A DNA stretch of 24,215 nt from a virus. A program made the translations under genes and the position numbers. Below the pieces are notes generated by a model that was given only the letters and a program-made list of their open reading frames with translations, was not told the DNA's origin and searched no databases. Shown in pieces: positions 1-8,430 of this stretch (positions are counted from its first letter, which is position 1; each line of letters opens with the position of its first letter). The stretch is taken from IMG/VR virus record IMGVR_UViG_3300037963_006095, positions 1 through 24,215 of that record; one strand, given 5' to 3'.

Positions 1-150
1 TACACTAGGTGTTTTAGATGGTGTAACCGATACACTAGGTGTTTTAGATGGTGTTACTGATACCGATGGGGTTACAGAAGGCGTCGAAGATATTACCGGT
101 GTAACAGAAACAGATGGTGTAGCGCTAGGAGTAACAGAAGGTGTTACTGA
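1..150 (-). repeat. Tandem Ser/Thr/Pro-coding repeats
   Basis: Positions 1-30 and 31-60 are a 30-bp direct repeat differing at only a few bases, followed by more degenerate copies to about 150. In the coding frame they give SVTPSKTP-type units. The repeats lie inside the large structural gene and probably form a flexible linker near its C-terminus; they continue beyond the window. Confidence 0.8.
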
Positions 151-3048
151 TGGCGGTACAAATAATCTAACTTCAAAGTTACAGTCAAACGACATATCAA
201 ATACTGATATATCAAATATTAAATTTTTACCAGATTGCTTTTTAAATACATTATCTCTAGTAATATCTTGTTGGGCGGCTATAATTAATGAACCGCTTAA
301 CTCACCATCAAAAGTAGGACTTTCATCATCTATAATTTTTAATGCTGAACCTGATTTAGTAGGTATATATTTATTATATGCAGTCGTGTTGTTGAAAGAA
401 TACTTTTCTCCTATATCGTATATACCTGCTGATCCTGCTGATGCAGATACTATTTCGATAGAGCCTGTGTATTCTCTTTGTTCGAAAGAACCAGATACTA
501 ACTTTGCTTTACTCCTATTTAATACATTTGGTTTTATAATAACTCCTACAGATGCATTAGCTCTTGCAGGTATATAATCTTTAATGGACTTAAATAAAGT
601 ATTGTCAAAAAATCTTATTAACGATACAAAGTCTTTTAAATCATACTTACTATTATCTTTAGTATAATCTTCTAATAATGATTTTAGTCCTGTATAGGAT
701 GTACTATGGCTATCATCTGGTGCTCCTATATAATCATCTATATTAATACCACCAGCAGCTGATGCTGAAAAATGTATCTGAGTGTTAATATTGTCTGAAG
801 GAGAAAATCCTACTTCTAGAGTATGTCTACCAGGTGATCTTTTATATATTTTTCTTCTTATAGTTTTATTTGCTAATAAAGCATCTCCCTCAGCTAAAGA
901 ACCAGTTACGTCTACTGTAACCCTATCTAAAGAAGTTAGTGCTTTATCTTCTATATCTATGCTGCCGCCCATATTAGGGTGATTACCACAATAGTAATAT
1001 AGAGTATCAGGAGCTGTTTGAGAGACTAATAAAGTATATTTTAAATCTGTACCTAGGGTTCCTCCATTATCTGACCATCCGTTAGTATATTGATCTCCTG
1101 AGTTGTGTTCACCATCAGAAGTTGTCGATAAACGGATAGGATGAGTACTATTAGTACTATCAGATTGATTAAATGTATATGTATGTCCTCTCAGTAGAGT
1201 TAGAGTTTCTTGTAATACTCCGTCTATATAATATCTATTTCCTGCTCCTGGGTTATCAACTGTTATTGTGTATTCTCTATCTAATGATCCTGTTATATGT
1301 TCAGACGGAGATAAATAAACGTTTTGTTCTCTGTCTATATCGCCATCAATATTAATAGTTAATATATCAGAAGGTACTCCATAACAGTTTATTAATGCTC
1401 TTAAACCTCTTTCAGTACCTTTAGCTTTAGTTATATAAGGAAGGTTGTGATAAATTCTTTTGTATACCTCTTGTATATAAGATTTTTTAGGCATAGGCTG
1501 TAAAAAAGCCTGAGGTCCGGATGATGCTGTAACGTGAGTAGTACTCCCTGATGTGTATTCCTGTCCTGTAAAATAAGAGAATAAATTTTCTAAAGTTTCA
1601 TTACTTGAATATAGTTTTACACCGAAACCTTTCAATGCTTCTCCGACTAGATCTCTAGAAATTCCATGATCTAATCTATTATCATTATCATATTTATCTG
1701 ATAGTGCTTTTTGGTAAATCCATATATTGTCAAAATGTTGACCTAACATATATGTAAATGTAAGCGCTTCATTATTATCAGCATCTTCTCTTATAAATGC
1801 AGGTATAGCATTAGTTAGTGCATTAAAATTACTTACATCGTAGTTAGAAGCAGATGAAATATTATCATTAAACCAAGTAGTAGTTGCAGCATTACTGCTC
1901 GACATTAGTATATACGGTCTTGAAGTATTAGATTTAGGCCACGAATAACTTCCGCTTTCATAATATAAAAACCTATCATAGTGATCAAAATTATCTACTA
2001 CTCCTGATATTAGTCCTTCGTAATATTCTATACTTCCGGTAACGTCTGCGTTATTACTTCCTTGAGCTTTGAGTGTTGCTATACTACCGCTATAACCTTC
2101 TACTAATTGAAGTTTATACTTGAAGTTTCTTAATCTTTCTTCAGCTGACCCAAAGTGTACAAAGTTACTATAGTCTTCGTGATCTATACTTATAGCTGAT
2201 CCGCTTTCATTAGCTAACGACATTAACTCATAATAAGAGCTGCTTACAGGGTAACTAAATAGTTCGTTAAAGCTATAATACGGACTAGGAGTTCCTTGCT
2301 CATCATCAGCATCTACTTGATAATTAGGTCCTGCTAAACTTTCAAATACTTCAGGGTCAACTATAGTTTCAGCTGTTATTTCGAATGCTTGACTATCACT
2401 AACTATATCAACAATAGTTAATAAATCTTTTCTTTTTATACTTTTAGGTAATGGTTCGTATAATCTTACTAGTACTGCTGTCTGTCCTTTATATTGTTGA
2501 GAGCTTATATTTACTCCTATTGCAAGTTTATTTTCTAAAAAGTTTAATCTAAAATCACTGAAGTAAGATTCACTGTTTATTGCTGCTTCTATATTATTAG
2601 TTACTCTAGATATAAACCCATCTGTTAATTCAGGCGTTAATAATCTTAACTCCATTCTATCTTTAGAGATAGTTTCTATATAAAATCTAGGTTGATTAGT
2701 TCTTTTACTGTAAAGGTTATTTACAAAATTATATACAAGTCTGACATCACCTGAATTATATCCTAGTTCAATAGCGTCTTGTACTGGGTCTATTTCTAAT
2801 CTCGATTCTCCTGATTTACCTGCTCCTGCAGCTGTAGCTAAGAAAGAATATCCTTTGTAATTATAAGAAGATTTTAAGAGTATACCAGTAAGATCATAAG
2901 CATGGACTTCCATGTTATGCATCCCTGTTTTGAATGTATTAGCTAGGGTAAAGTCACCAACAAGTCTTATATCATTTTCATCATATAAGTCTATACCTGT
3001 TACTTGTTCAGGGAATAGTGAAACTACATTATACTCTATTTTAGCCAT
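1..3048 (-). CDS. Large virion structural protein, partial, with cupredoxin-like insert and Ser/Thr/Pro repeats
   Basis: An open frame of 1016 codons starts at ATG 3048 behind a good ribosome site (AAAAGG, 4 nt before ATG) and runs off the left edge, so the C-terminus is missing. It is the last visible gene of the baseplate block, directly after the gp6 group, so it is probably a baseplate-peripheral or fibre-like virion protein. Residues 1 to about 590 are beta-rich and unrecognised in detail. Residues about 590-700 read like a cupredoxin domain: ID-GVLQ and LLRGHTYTF strands, H636 in a THPIRL segment, and the motif CGNHPNM giving C687, H690 and M693. After it, a DYIPARANASVG segment resembles sequences I associate with marine T4-like structural proteins. 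From about residue 964 the chain becomes repeats of SVTPS/KTPSVSVTPS. The specific T4 equivalent (gp7, gp10 or none) cannot be told. Confidence 0.8.
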   Translation of the reverse strand, partial: MAKIEYNVVSLFPEQVTGIDLYDENDIRLVGDFTLANTFKTGMHNMEVHAYDLTGILLKSSYNYKGYSFLATAAGAGKSGESRLEIDPVQDAIELGYNSGDVRLVYNFVNNLYSKRTNQPRFYIETISKDRMELRLLTPELTDGFISRVTNNIEAAINSESYFSDFRLNFLENKLAIGVNISSQQYKGQTAVLVRLYEPLPKSIKRKDLLTIVDIVSDSQAFEITAETIVDPEVFESLAGPNYQVDADDEQGTPSPYYSFNELFSYPVSSSYYELMSLANESGSAISIDHEDYSNFVHFGSAEERLRNFKYKLQLVEGYSGSIATLKAQGSNNADVTGSIEYYEGLISGVVDNFDHYDRFLYYESGSYSWPKSNTSRPYILMSSSNAATTTWFNDNISSASNYDVSNFNALTNAIPAFIREDADNNEALTFTYMLGQHFDNIWIYQKALSDKYDNDNRLDHGISRDLVGEALKGFGVKLYSSNETLENLFSYFTGQEYTSGSTTHVTASSGPQAFLQPMPKKSYIQEVYKRIYHNLPYITKAKGTERGLRALINCYGVPSDILTINIDGDIDREQNVYLSPSEHITGSLDREYTITVDNPGAGNRYYIDGVLQETLTLLRGHTYTFNQSDSTNSTHPIRLSTTSDGEHNSGDQYTNGWSDNGGTLGTDLKYTLLVSQTAPDTLYYYCGNHPNMGGSIDIEDKALTSLDRVTVDVTGSLAEGDALLANKTIRRKIYKRSPGRHTLEVGFSPSDNINTQIHFSASAAGGINIDDYIGAPDDSHSTSYTGLKSLLEDYTKDNSKYDLKDFVSLIRFFDNTLFKSIKDYIPARANASVGVIIKPNVLNRSKAKLVSGSFEQREYTGSIEIVSASAGSAGIYDIGEKYSFNNTTAYNKYIPTKSGSALKIIDDESPTFDGELSGSLIIAAQQDITRDNVFKKQSGKNLIFDISVFDMSFDCNFEVRLFVPPSVTPSVTPSATPSVSVTPVISSTPSVTPSVSVTPSKTPSVSVTPSKTPSV

Positions 3049-3058
3049 TTACCTTTTA

Positions 3059-3427
3059 TTAGCCGGTTGTATTATTAGTTGATTGGAAACTGTTTGCCTT
3101 CTCTAGCTCAAGTCTTAACACATCTTCATTAGCATCTACTAATTGAGCTCTAAGGTTAGCAATTTCATCTAAAAGCGGCTGTAATTGGTCATCTGTTTCA
3201 TCAAGATCTACAAGTTCTGAACTTCTTCTGATTAAGTATTCATGAGAAGAGTTAGAGTTTCTTAATGGTATCTCTAAATAAAGTTTATTATACAACCTAA
3301 ATAATTCTGCTACAGTATCAGTATCAACTAGTTCTACCGGAGGAACAAATGTTTTAAAGTTCCTATCTACTACTCTTTCGAATTCAGTTCTGTTAAAAAC
3401 TGTTTTTTGTATATTAATTTCAGCCAT
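3059..3427 (-). CDS. Small coiled-coil structural-region protein, unknown
   Basis: A 122-residue protein I do not recognise. It lies between two virion genes, overlapping the end of the upstream 371-residue gene by 8 bp and ending 10 bp before the large structural gene, so it is very likely co-translated with them. The N-terminal half (FNRTEFERVVDRNFKTF) is charged and mixed; the region around residues 80-112 is a Leu/Glu-rich predicted coiled coil (LLDEIANLRAQLVDANEDV). There is no signal peptide or membrane segment. By position a minor baseplate or tail component, or a chaperone for one, is likely, but nothing in the sequence proves it. Confidence 0.75.
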   Translation of the reverse strand: MAEINIQKTVFNRTEFERVVDRNFKTFVPPVELVDTDTVAELFRLYNKLYLEIPLRNSNSSHEYLIRRSSELVDLDETDDQLQPLLDEIANLRAQLVDANEDVLRLELEKANSFQSTNNTTG

Positions 3428-4535
3428 TTTGAGTTACTTTAAAAATATTATCATTATCTATAATCACTTCACTGCCGTCTAAAGATGAACTTACTAAAAT
3501 TTTATAGTATCTTTGAGGTTGTAAAGTATCCATATATAAATCAAAATAACTTCCATTACTGTCACAACTAATCTTAGTATGCGTACTATTAAAATCTACT
3601 ACCATTTCATCTGTAAAATCGTCTTTAATTCCATAATAAGAATTTTCTGGTAGGGCTAGATTAGTGTTATAGATAGAAGCTGTAGTAAACGTTCTAGTAG
3701 GGTACTTTTGCTTAGCTGTTAGTCTAAATCTTTGTTTGCTAACATTTTTATATGTACCTCTATTATTTTTTATTCCTATAGTTGCAACATCTGTGCTTAA
3801 GACAGATAATGATCCGGTATCATAAGATGAATCATCCCATGCTATTTCTAAATAAGGAGAATAAATAGTATTCGTGTCTCTGCTAAAGTATCTAAGTTTA
3901 ATAGATGAAGTAGTTTCGAACTCGTATTCATCAGCTAATTTAACTATAAAACCGTAGTTGTCTATAGACTCTGAGTGTATAAGCTTTACAGCGTTCGTTA
4001 CATCTATCGACATATCTAAGTCGCTATATAGAGGGTAACTTTGTGTAGTGTGTAAGTCTAATCCATTTGAACCTGTATACCAGTGACCACCACCTGCTGC
4101 AGCTCCTGTGTTACTTCCTGAAAAAGAACCTGTTGTAAAGCTAGGGTAAGAACTTACCGTCCAGGCATTAGTAGCTCCTTCAGATCTGTGTTTCCATGTA
4201 CAGCCGGAGTTATTAACAGGATCGTCGTAATATTTACCTAAACCGTTATCCCAAGATACAGCTATTGGAAAAGATTCTATACTAATATTATCTTTTAATT
4301 CTGTTGCATCAGCAAGAAAATAGTTAAGACTTGCTGAGAATCCACCTGTTACTTTACCGTTAAGGGTACTTTGTATTTCAGATAGACTATATTGTGTCAA
4401 TATTCTAGATGCTTTACCTTCTTGATTTACTGGAAATCCGCCAAGCTCAGCTATTTCGTCTCTACCAGCATTTGAACCTGAACGTTCAGAGCTTATAAAG
4501 GTGTCTTTTTCTGGGTATAGTCTAAATATTGCCAT
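3420..4535 (-). CDS. Beta-rich virion protein downstream of gp6, DNRLRE-like
   Basis: A 371-residue protein rich in Ser, Thr, Tyr and Asn, typical of a beta-structured virion protein. The start (FRLYPEKDTFISSE, then NAGRDEIAELGG and a SRILTQYSLSEI segment) follows the pattern of DNRLRE/carbohydrate-binding-type beta sandwiches, where a conserved Arg precedes a strand; this is a weak fold-level resemblance. Later SIKLRYFSRDTNTIYSPYLEI also fits that fold. The gene starts right after gp6 stops and overlaps the next gene by 8 bp, so it belongs to the baseplate operon. A baseplate wedge-periphery or fibre-attachment protein is the best inference. No T4 gene can be matched with confidence. Confidence 0.75.
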   Translation of the reverse strand: MAIFRLYPEKDTFISSERSGSNAGRDEIAELGGFPVNQEGKASRILTQYSLSEIQSTLNGKVTGGFSASLNYFLADATELKDNISIESFPIAVSWDNGLGKYYDDPVNNSGCTWKHRSEGATNAWTVSSYPSFTTGSFSGSNTGAAAGGGHWYTGSNGLDLHTTQSYPLYSDLDMSIDVTNAVKLIHSESIDNYGFIVKLADEYEFETTSSIKLRYFSRDTNTIYSPYLEIAWDDSSYDTGSLSVLSTDVATIGIKNNRGTYKNVSKQRFRLTAKQKYPTRTFTTASIYNTNLALPENSYYGIKDDFTDEMVVDFNSTHTKISCDSNGSYFDLYMDTLQPQRYYKILVSSSLDGSEVIIDNDNIFKVTQNG

Positions 4536-4536
4536 C

Positions 4537-6360
4537 TTATACTGTTATTATTCTACCTTTTATGTCCGAATTAGGATACTTTATTTCAAATATACAAGGA
4601 TCATAAGAAGGATATATTATGTTGTTTCTTAAGGCTGATTTAACGTCATATTCGTATTTAGAATATACGCCTCCAACTTTATTAACTACTTCTATTTTCT
4701 GTACTGTCTGTACTCCTTTTACTTTATCTAATAGTGTTGTAAGTTTAGATAAGTTTATAGGTTGGTTAATATTTCTATTTTCTATTGCCATATATGATTT
4801 TATAGCATTAGTACAATTAAGTAGTACCTGTCTCCCTGTATGATTAGGTAAAGCTAATACTTCAAAGTTTATACCTACATTCACTACAAATGCATCTTTT
4901 ATATTTACCGAATCAGTTATTAACATATACTGAGATAGATATTTCTTAAGGTTTTGTTTTAAGTTTTTAGTAGCTGATATTAGTTTACCATTATTATCGT
5001 ATGCTAGTACATACATTGATAATGCAAATGGATTATTATTAACTAAAGAAACAGTTGCTTCGTCTTGAGTAGCTTCATCTTGTGTTATAAATGTTTTAGC
5101 TACAGTACCAAATCTAGCAGGTAATGAGTTTGCTCTAACGCTATAATCCTGTAAGGTTACTGCTCTTCCTTGCTCTCCAAATGCTCTCATGGCATTTTCT
5201 CTTATTTCTTGAGTACTATCTCCGTCTTTACCTCCAGTAGCTGCTAGAGGGTTAGTAAAGGATAGAGTAGAGACATATGTATCGTCAGTTGCACTAGTAG
5301 TTACTGCTTTAGTAGTAGTTATCGTATTAGCAGGTACGTTAGCAACTATACCTCCTCCTTTTAAATATTTTATAGTTAATGTAGTATTTGATGGAGCTAA
5401 CCCATAAGTACCTGTAAATAAAAAGTTTGAAGGATCGTATGAATGATCCATTCTACTTATACCTTCTGCATTACCTACACCTACGTTATTAGGATTAGGA
5501 GTTATAGATACATCTTCCGAAGGACTTACTCCTGCTCCAAACTGTAGCTGTAAATTACCTTGAGAGTTAAATCTAGTAACAAATCTTCTAGGTACTTTTC
5601 TTAATACTAATTTATGTGAAACTTTATCACTATCTGAATCGGTATTAGCTTCATCGTCAAATATAGTTTCTTGTCCTAGGTAAGGTACTTCGTAGTACAC
5701 GTTACTATTAGAATCAGTTACTGATAGTATTCCAACTATATTACTGTCGTCTACTGTAATAGTTTTAAATTTTTCTGCATTTCCAATAGCTACCGTTGTT
5801 GTAAGTACTTCTCCTGAAAATGCTTTTGCTTTCTTTTTTAAAGTATATTGAGCCGGATTGCCTGACTCTACTGAGTGTACTGTTATATCAGTTGGATCTA
5901 ATGAACTTGAGAAAGAAAAGTCTACTGATTTATCAATTATAAAGTTTGGTTGGCCCGATACATTAGCGGTTAGTTCTGCGTCTTCGCTTATTAGAATAGC
6001 TTGATTAAAATTAGGTTGATAATTATCTCCTGAAGCTAAAGCTGCAACTTGTTGAGATATTTCTATTTCAACTTCTGATACAGTAGTAACTTTTGGTCTA
6101 TATCCTAACATATATGCTAATGAATATAAATTTTCAGGATTTTTTGCATGCTGTATAAATGTTTCTTGTAGCTGTATATCTTGATAAAAAGATAAAACAT
6201 CACCAACATATGATGCCATCTCTATAAACATCATACCTGGAGAGGTAGGAGAAAAATCGTTATACGAATCAGGGTAGTAGTTTTTAGCAAATTCTACTAA
6301 TTGATTTTTAAAATCAGCAAAATTCCTGTTTACGTACTTTATATCTTTAGTCTTTGCCAT
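4537..6360 (-). CDS. 6: Baseplate wedge protein, gp6 / baseplate J-like
   Basis: This 607-residue protein (T4 gp6 is about 660) is the core subunit of the contractile-tail baseplate wedge. The N-terminus has the family's hallmark: an NRNFADFK helix, FSPTSPGMMFIEMASYVGDV, then the FYQDIQLQETF helix and a LAYMLGYRP segment. Around residues 375-420 the J-like signature appears (GGKDGDSTQEIRENA, then QGRAVTLQDYSVRANSLP). The C-terminal third (INQPINLSKLTTLLDKVKGV) matches the gp6 dimerisation region. It directly follows gp25 with a 1-bp stop/start overlap; gp25 and gp6 are partners in the wedge, so the order supports both calls. Confidence 0.93.
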   Translation of the reverse strand: MAKTKDIKYVNRNFADFKNQLVEFAKNYYPDSYNDFSPTSPGMMFIEMASYVGDVLSFYQDIQLQETFIQHAKNPENLYSLAYMLGYRPKVTTVSEVEIEISQQVAALASGDNYQPNFNQAILISEDAELTANVSGQPNFIIDKSVDFSFSSSLDPTDITVHSVESGNPAQYTLKKKAKAFSGEVLTTTVAIGNAEKFKTITVDDSNIVGILSVTDSNSNVYYEVPYLGQETIFDDEANTDSDSDKVSHKLVLRKVPRRFVTRFNSQGNLQLQFGAGVSPSEDVSITPNPNNVGVGNAEGISRMDHSYDPSNFLFTGTYGLAPSNTTLTIKYLKGGGIVANVPANTITTTKAVTTSATDDTYVSTLSFTNPLAATGGKDGDSTQEIRENAMRAFGEQGRAVTLQDYSVRANSLPARFGTVAKTFITQDEATQDEATVSLVNNNPFALSMYVLAYDNNGKLISATKNLKQNLKKYLSQYMLITDSVNIKDAFVVNVGINFEVLALPNHTGRQVLLNCTNAIKSYMAIENRNINQPINLSKLTTLLDKVKGVQTVQKIEVVNKVGGVYSKYEYDVKSALRNNIIYPSYDPCIFEIKYPNSDIKGRIITV

Positions 6361-6770
6361 TATTGTTCAAAATTTATATTCAGAAAATCTTCTATTCCGG
6401 TTTCTGCTATTTGGTACCTCATACTAAAATTTACTGTGTTATTGTCAGGATCTGCTGTTGTTTCAATTTCTTTAGGAATAACTGCTGGGAAGTAGTTTCT
6501 TAACGAAGATTTTACTTCTTGATCTATTTGTTCTATTTTTTCTTCAGTTATATTATCAAATAAAAGATTTCTCAAGCCTGTACCTAATCCGGGGCTAAAG
6601 AATCTTTCTCCTCTACCAGTTAAAAAAAAGTTAATTATATTATTTTTTATAGCATCTTTTGTAGTATATGTAGAATTAAACACAGCTTGACCACTAAACG
6701 GTAAAGAGATACCTACAGCTTTTCTAGGCTGTCTATCTAATGGATTAATTCTTTTTACTTCAAATGCCAT
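6360..6770 (-). CDS. 25: Baseplate wedge protein gp25-like
   Basis: The length of 136 residues is close to T4 gp25 (132). The family motif is plain at about residues 51-76: LTGRGERFFSPGLGTGLRNL followed by LFDN and a helix TEEKIEQIDQEV. This is the gp25/lysozyme-like baseplate fold that forms part of the sheath-polymerisation initiation site. The C-terminal strand (NNTVNFSMRYQI) is also typical. It sits between a small helical protein and gp6, overlapping the gp6 start by one base. In gp25-family proteins the 'lysozyme' label is historical; no enzymatic activity is implied. Confidence 0.93.
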   Translation of the reverse strand: MAFEVKRINPLDRQPRKAVGISLPFSGQAVFNSTYTTKDAIKNNIINFFLTGRGERFFSPGLGTGLRNLLFDNITEEKIEQIDQEVKSSLRNYFPAVIPKEIETTADPDNNTVNFSMRYQIAETGIEDFLNINFEQ

Positions 6771-6771
6771 A

Positions 6772-7209
6772 TTATGTTAATTGTCCTTTACTTTTTTTAT
6801 TTGCTAAATCTAGTACACTTTTAGCTTTTTTAACAAAATCTAAATTACTAATATCTAATCCTGGTTCAGGTCCTCCACTCATGCCCATTCCTGATGCTAC
6901 TGTGCTAGCCATAGAAGGTGCATTAACCATAGAAGAATTAGCATTCATTATAGTTTTGTAGTCTTCGCTAGTCATGTTATTTTGAGTTTGATTTAACATT
7001 TCCGTTATTGGAGTTAAACTCTTTTTACTCTCTTCGTTTAATTTAGGATCTACTGACCATTTTCTGGTTTTCGTATTTGCTTTTGTATAACCGCTTGTTT
7101 CTGGTTTACTAGCAAATTTAACTGCTTCATTTAAAATGTCTTTCAACTCGTCCTGGACGGCTGATCTGACTTCTTCTCTTATTATTTTTCGTAAACTATC
7201 TAGTTTCAT
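6772..7209 (-). CDS. Small helical baseplate-region protein, unknown
   Basis: A 145-residue protein starting with a strongly amphipathic helix (LRKIIREEVRSAVQDELKDI), a type of N-terminus common in small T4-like structural-region proteins. The middle is low-complexity and polar; residues 95-120 are rich in Met, Ser, Gly and Pro (SMASTVASGMGMSGGPEPG). The C-terminus is basic. It ends one base before the gp25 start. An AAAGGA Shine-Dalgarno-like sequence lies about 12 nt before ATG 7209. A structural or assembly role is inferred from position only. Confidence 0.75.
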   Translation of the reverse strand: MKLDSLRKIIREEVRSAVQDELKDILNEAVKFASKPETSGYTKANTKTRKWSVDPKLNEESKKSLTPITEMLNQTQNNMTSEDYKTIMNANSSMVNAPSMASTVASGMGMSGGPEPGLDISNLDFVKKAKSVLDLANKKSKGQLT

Positions 7210-7210
7210 A

Positions 7211-7220
7211 ATTATAAATA
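7211..7220 (-). promoter_or_regulatory. Possible late-promoter-like motif TATTTATAAT
   Basis: TATTTATAAT ends one base before ATG 7209. Similar strings precede the genes starting at 10065 and 11841. The plus-strand reading is TATAAATA, the exact T4 late-promoter core, but that points antisense to the genes. Orientation and function are therefore uncertain. Confidence 0.2.
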
Positions 7221-7227
7221 TCCTTTA

Positions 7228-8430
7228 TTACAATAATGCTAGCTGAGTATTTAATCTTACTTTAATATCATCTAGTATTATTCTAGGTTTTGGTGTAAAA
7301 GTTTCAGGGGATGTTAATACTACTGCACTTGGGTCCCCATCATTCCACAGTTGTGCAGTTCCAAATCTTCTTGGTGCTATAAGAGGAGATAAAGGATCAT
7401 CTTGTACTCTTAATAAATATACGTTACCATCAATGGCTGTAAATAATTCTGAGTTAGGAGGTAATCCTGTTACTCCTGTTGCTTCAATTGTATTAAGCGG
7501 TAATCCATCAGGGCCTATTAATCCGTCTTCTCCGCTGCCGCCATCTACATCTGGGTTAGTACTGTTATCGAAATCTCCCTCTATAGCTCTTCTTCTTAGT
7601 CTACTTTTGATACCTTCTGGTATGAGGTCTGCTTGACCCATTTCGTCAAATATATCAAGGATGTCGTTCATAGCATCATCGAATCCATCTGAGCTTCCTC
7701 CGTCTAGTTCGCTTTGTATTAATCCTAATGCATTGGCTAAAGTATCTTCTAATTCATTTAATAAATCTTCTAATTCAGGATCTATCTCATCATTAGGATC
7801 TATCCCATTAAGTACTTCACAGTAAGCTCCTGCAAAAGCACATACCTCGTTTATTTTATCTAGAACAGACATAGCTGGTGCTAGTGCTGCTTGAAGTGAA
7901 GCTACTAGTGTTCTAATGGCTTGTACTATTCTAGTAATTCTTTCTACTAACTTATTTACTTTAGCTCTTATATTACTAAGTAAAGTTGTAACACTTACAG
8001 GTATACCAATACCAGGAGGAACTGATTGAGGTATAGGAATATTTAATATTACATTCACTATGTTTAGTAGTCTAGAAATAGGTCCTAAAAGTCGTTCAGC
8101 TGTACCAAGTAATTTGTTTACAGTATCGGTTATTTTACTTGCAAACTCATTTAATCTATCTTGTAAAGAATTTATTGAGTCCATTCTTTCACAAAGAGAG
8201 GGTGCTACTTTTTCAGCTATTGCCCCTGTTGCAACCTGGAGTATAACTGCTTTCATTTTATTAAGTAGAACCTGTTTAGATTCTTTAAATTTAGCTACTA
8301 TATTACCCTTAGCTTTACCTATAGCTACTCCTATCTTTTCTTTGAGACTAGTCTTAGCCTGCCCAGAATCATCTGGTTGTGAAGATATAGTTACTGGTGC
8401 TTCTGTTGATTGTAATCCTCCTTCTGACAT
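7228..8430 (-). CDS. Hydrophobic helical tail/baseplate-region protein, unknown
   Basis: A 400-residue protein. After a polar N-terminus, residues about 30-200 are nearly all helix with long hydrophobic faces (LLGTAERLLGPISRLLNIVN, KLVERITRIVQAIRTLVASL) broken by a Pro-rich segment IPIPQSVPPGIGIPV. An acidic region follows (about residues 210-270, ELEDLLNELEDTL), then a Gly/Pro-rich tail. Proteins of this design sit next to gp5 and gp25 in other marine T4-like phages as I recall, with no assigned function. It could be a baseplate hub component or membrane-interacting protein. Its start overlaps the stop of the upstream spike gene (TAATG), so the two are translationally coupled. Confidence 0.75.
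   Translation of the reverse strand: MSEGGLQSTEAPVTISSQPDDSGQAKTSLKEKIGVAIGKAKGNIVAKFKESKQVLLNKMKAVILQVATGAIAEKVAPSLCERMDSINSLQDRLNEFASKITDTVNKLLGTAERLLGPISRLLNIVNVILNIPIPQSVPPGIGIPVSVTTLLSNIRAKVNKLVERITRIVQAIRTLVASLQAALAPAMSVLDKINEVCAFAGAYCEVLNGIDPNDEIDPELEDLLNELEDTLANALGLIQSELDGGSSDGFDDAMNDILDIFDEMGQADLIPEGIKSRLRRRAIEGDFDNSTNPDVDGGSGEDGLIGPDGLPLNTIEATGVTGLPPNSELFTAIDGNVYLLRVQDDPLSPLIAPRRFGTAQLWNDGDPSAVVLTSPETFTPKPRIILDDIKVRLNTQLALL

Noticed and set aside
1-60. Direct repeats as a possible CRISPR array
   Set aside because: The 30-bp copies are tandem without spacers and are in frame inside a coding region giving Ser/Thr/Pro repeats.
5732-5738. Another TTGGAA-like string inside gp6
   Set aside because: The position 17 nt downstream has no -10 match, and it is in the middle of a conserved gene.
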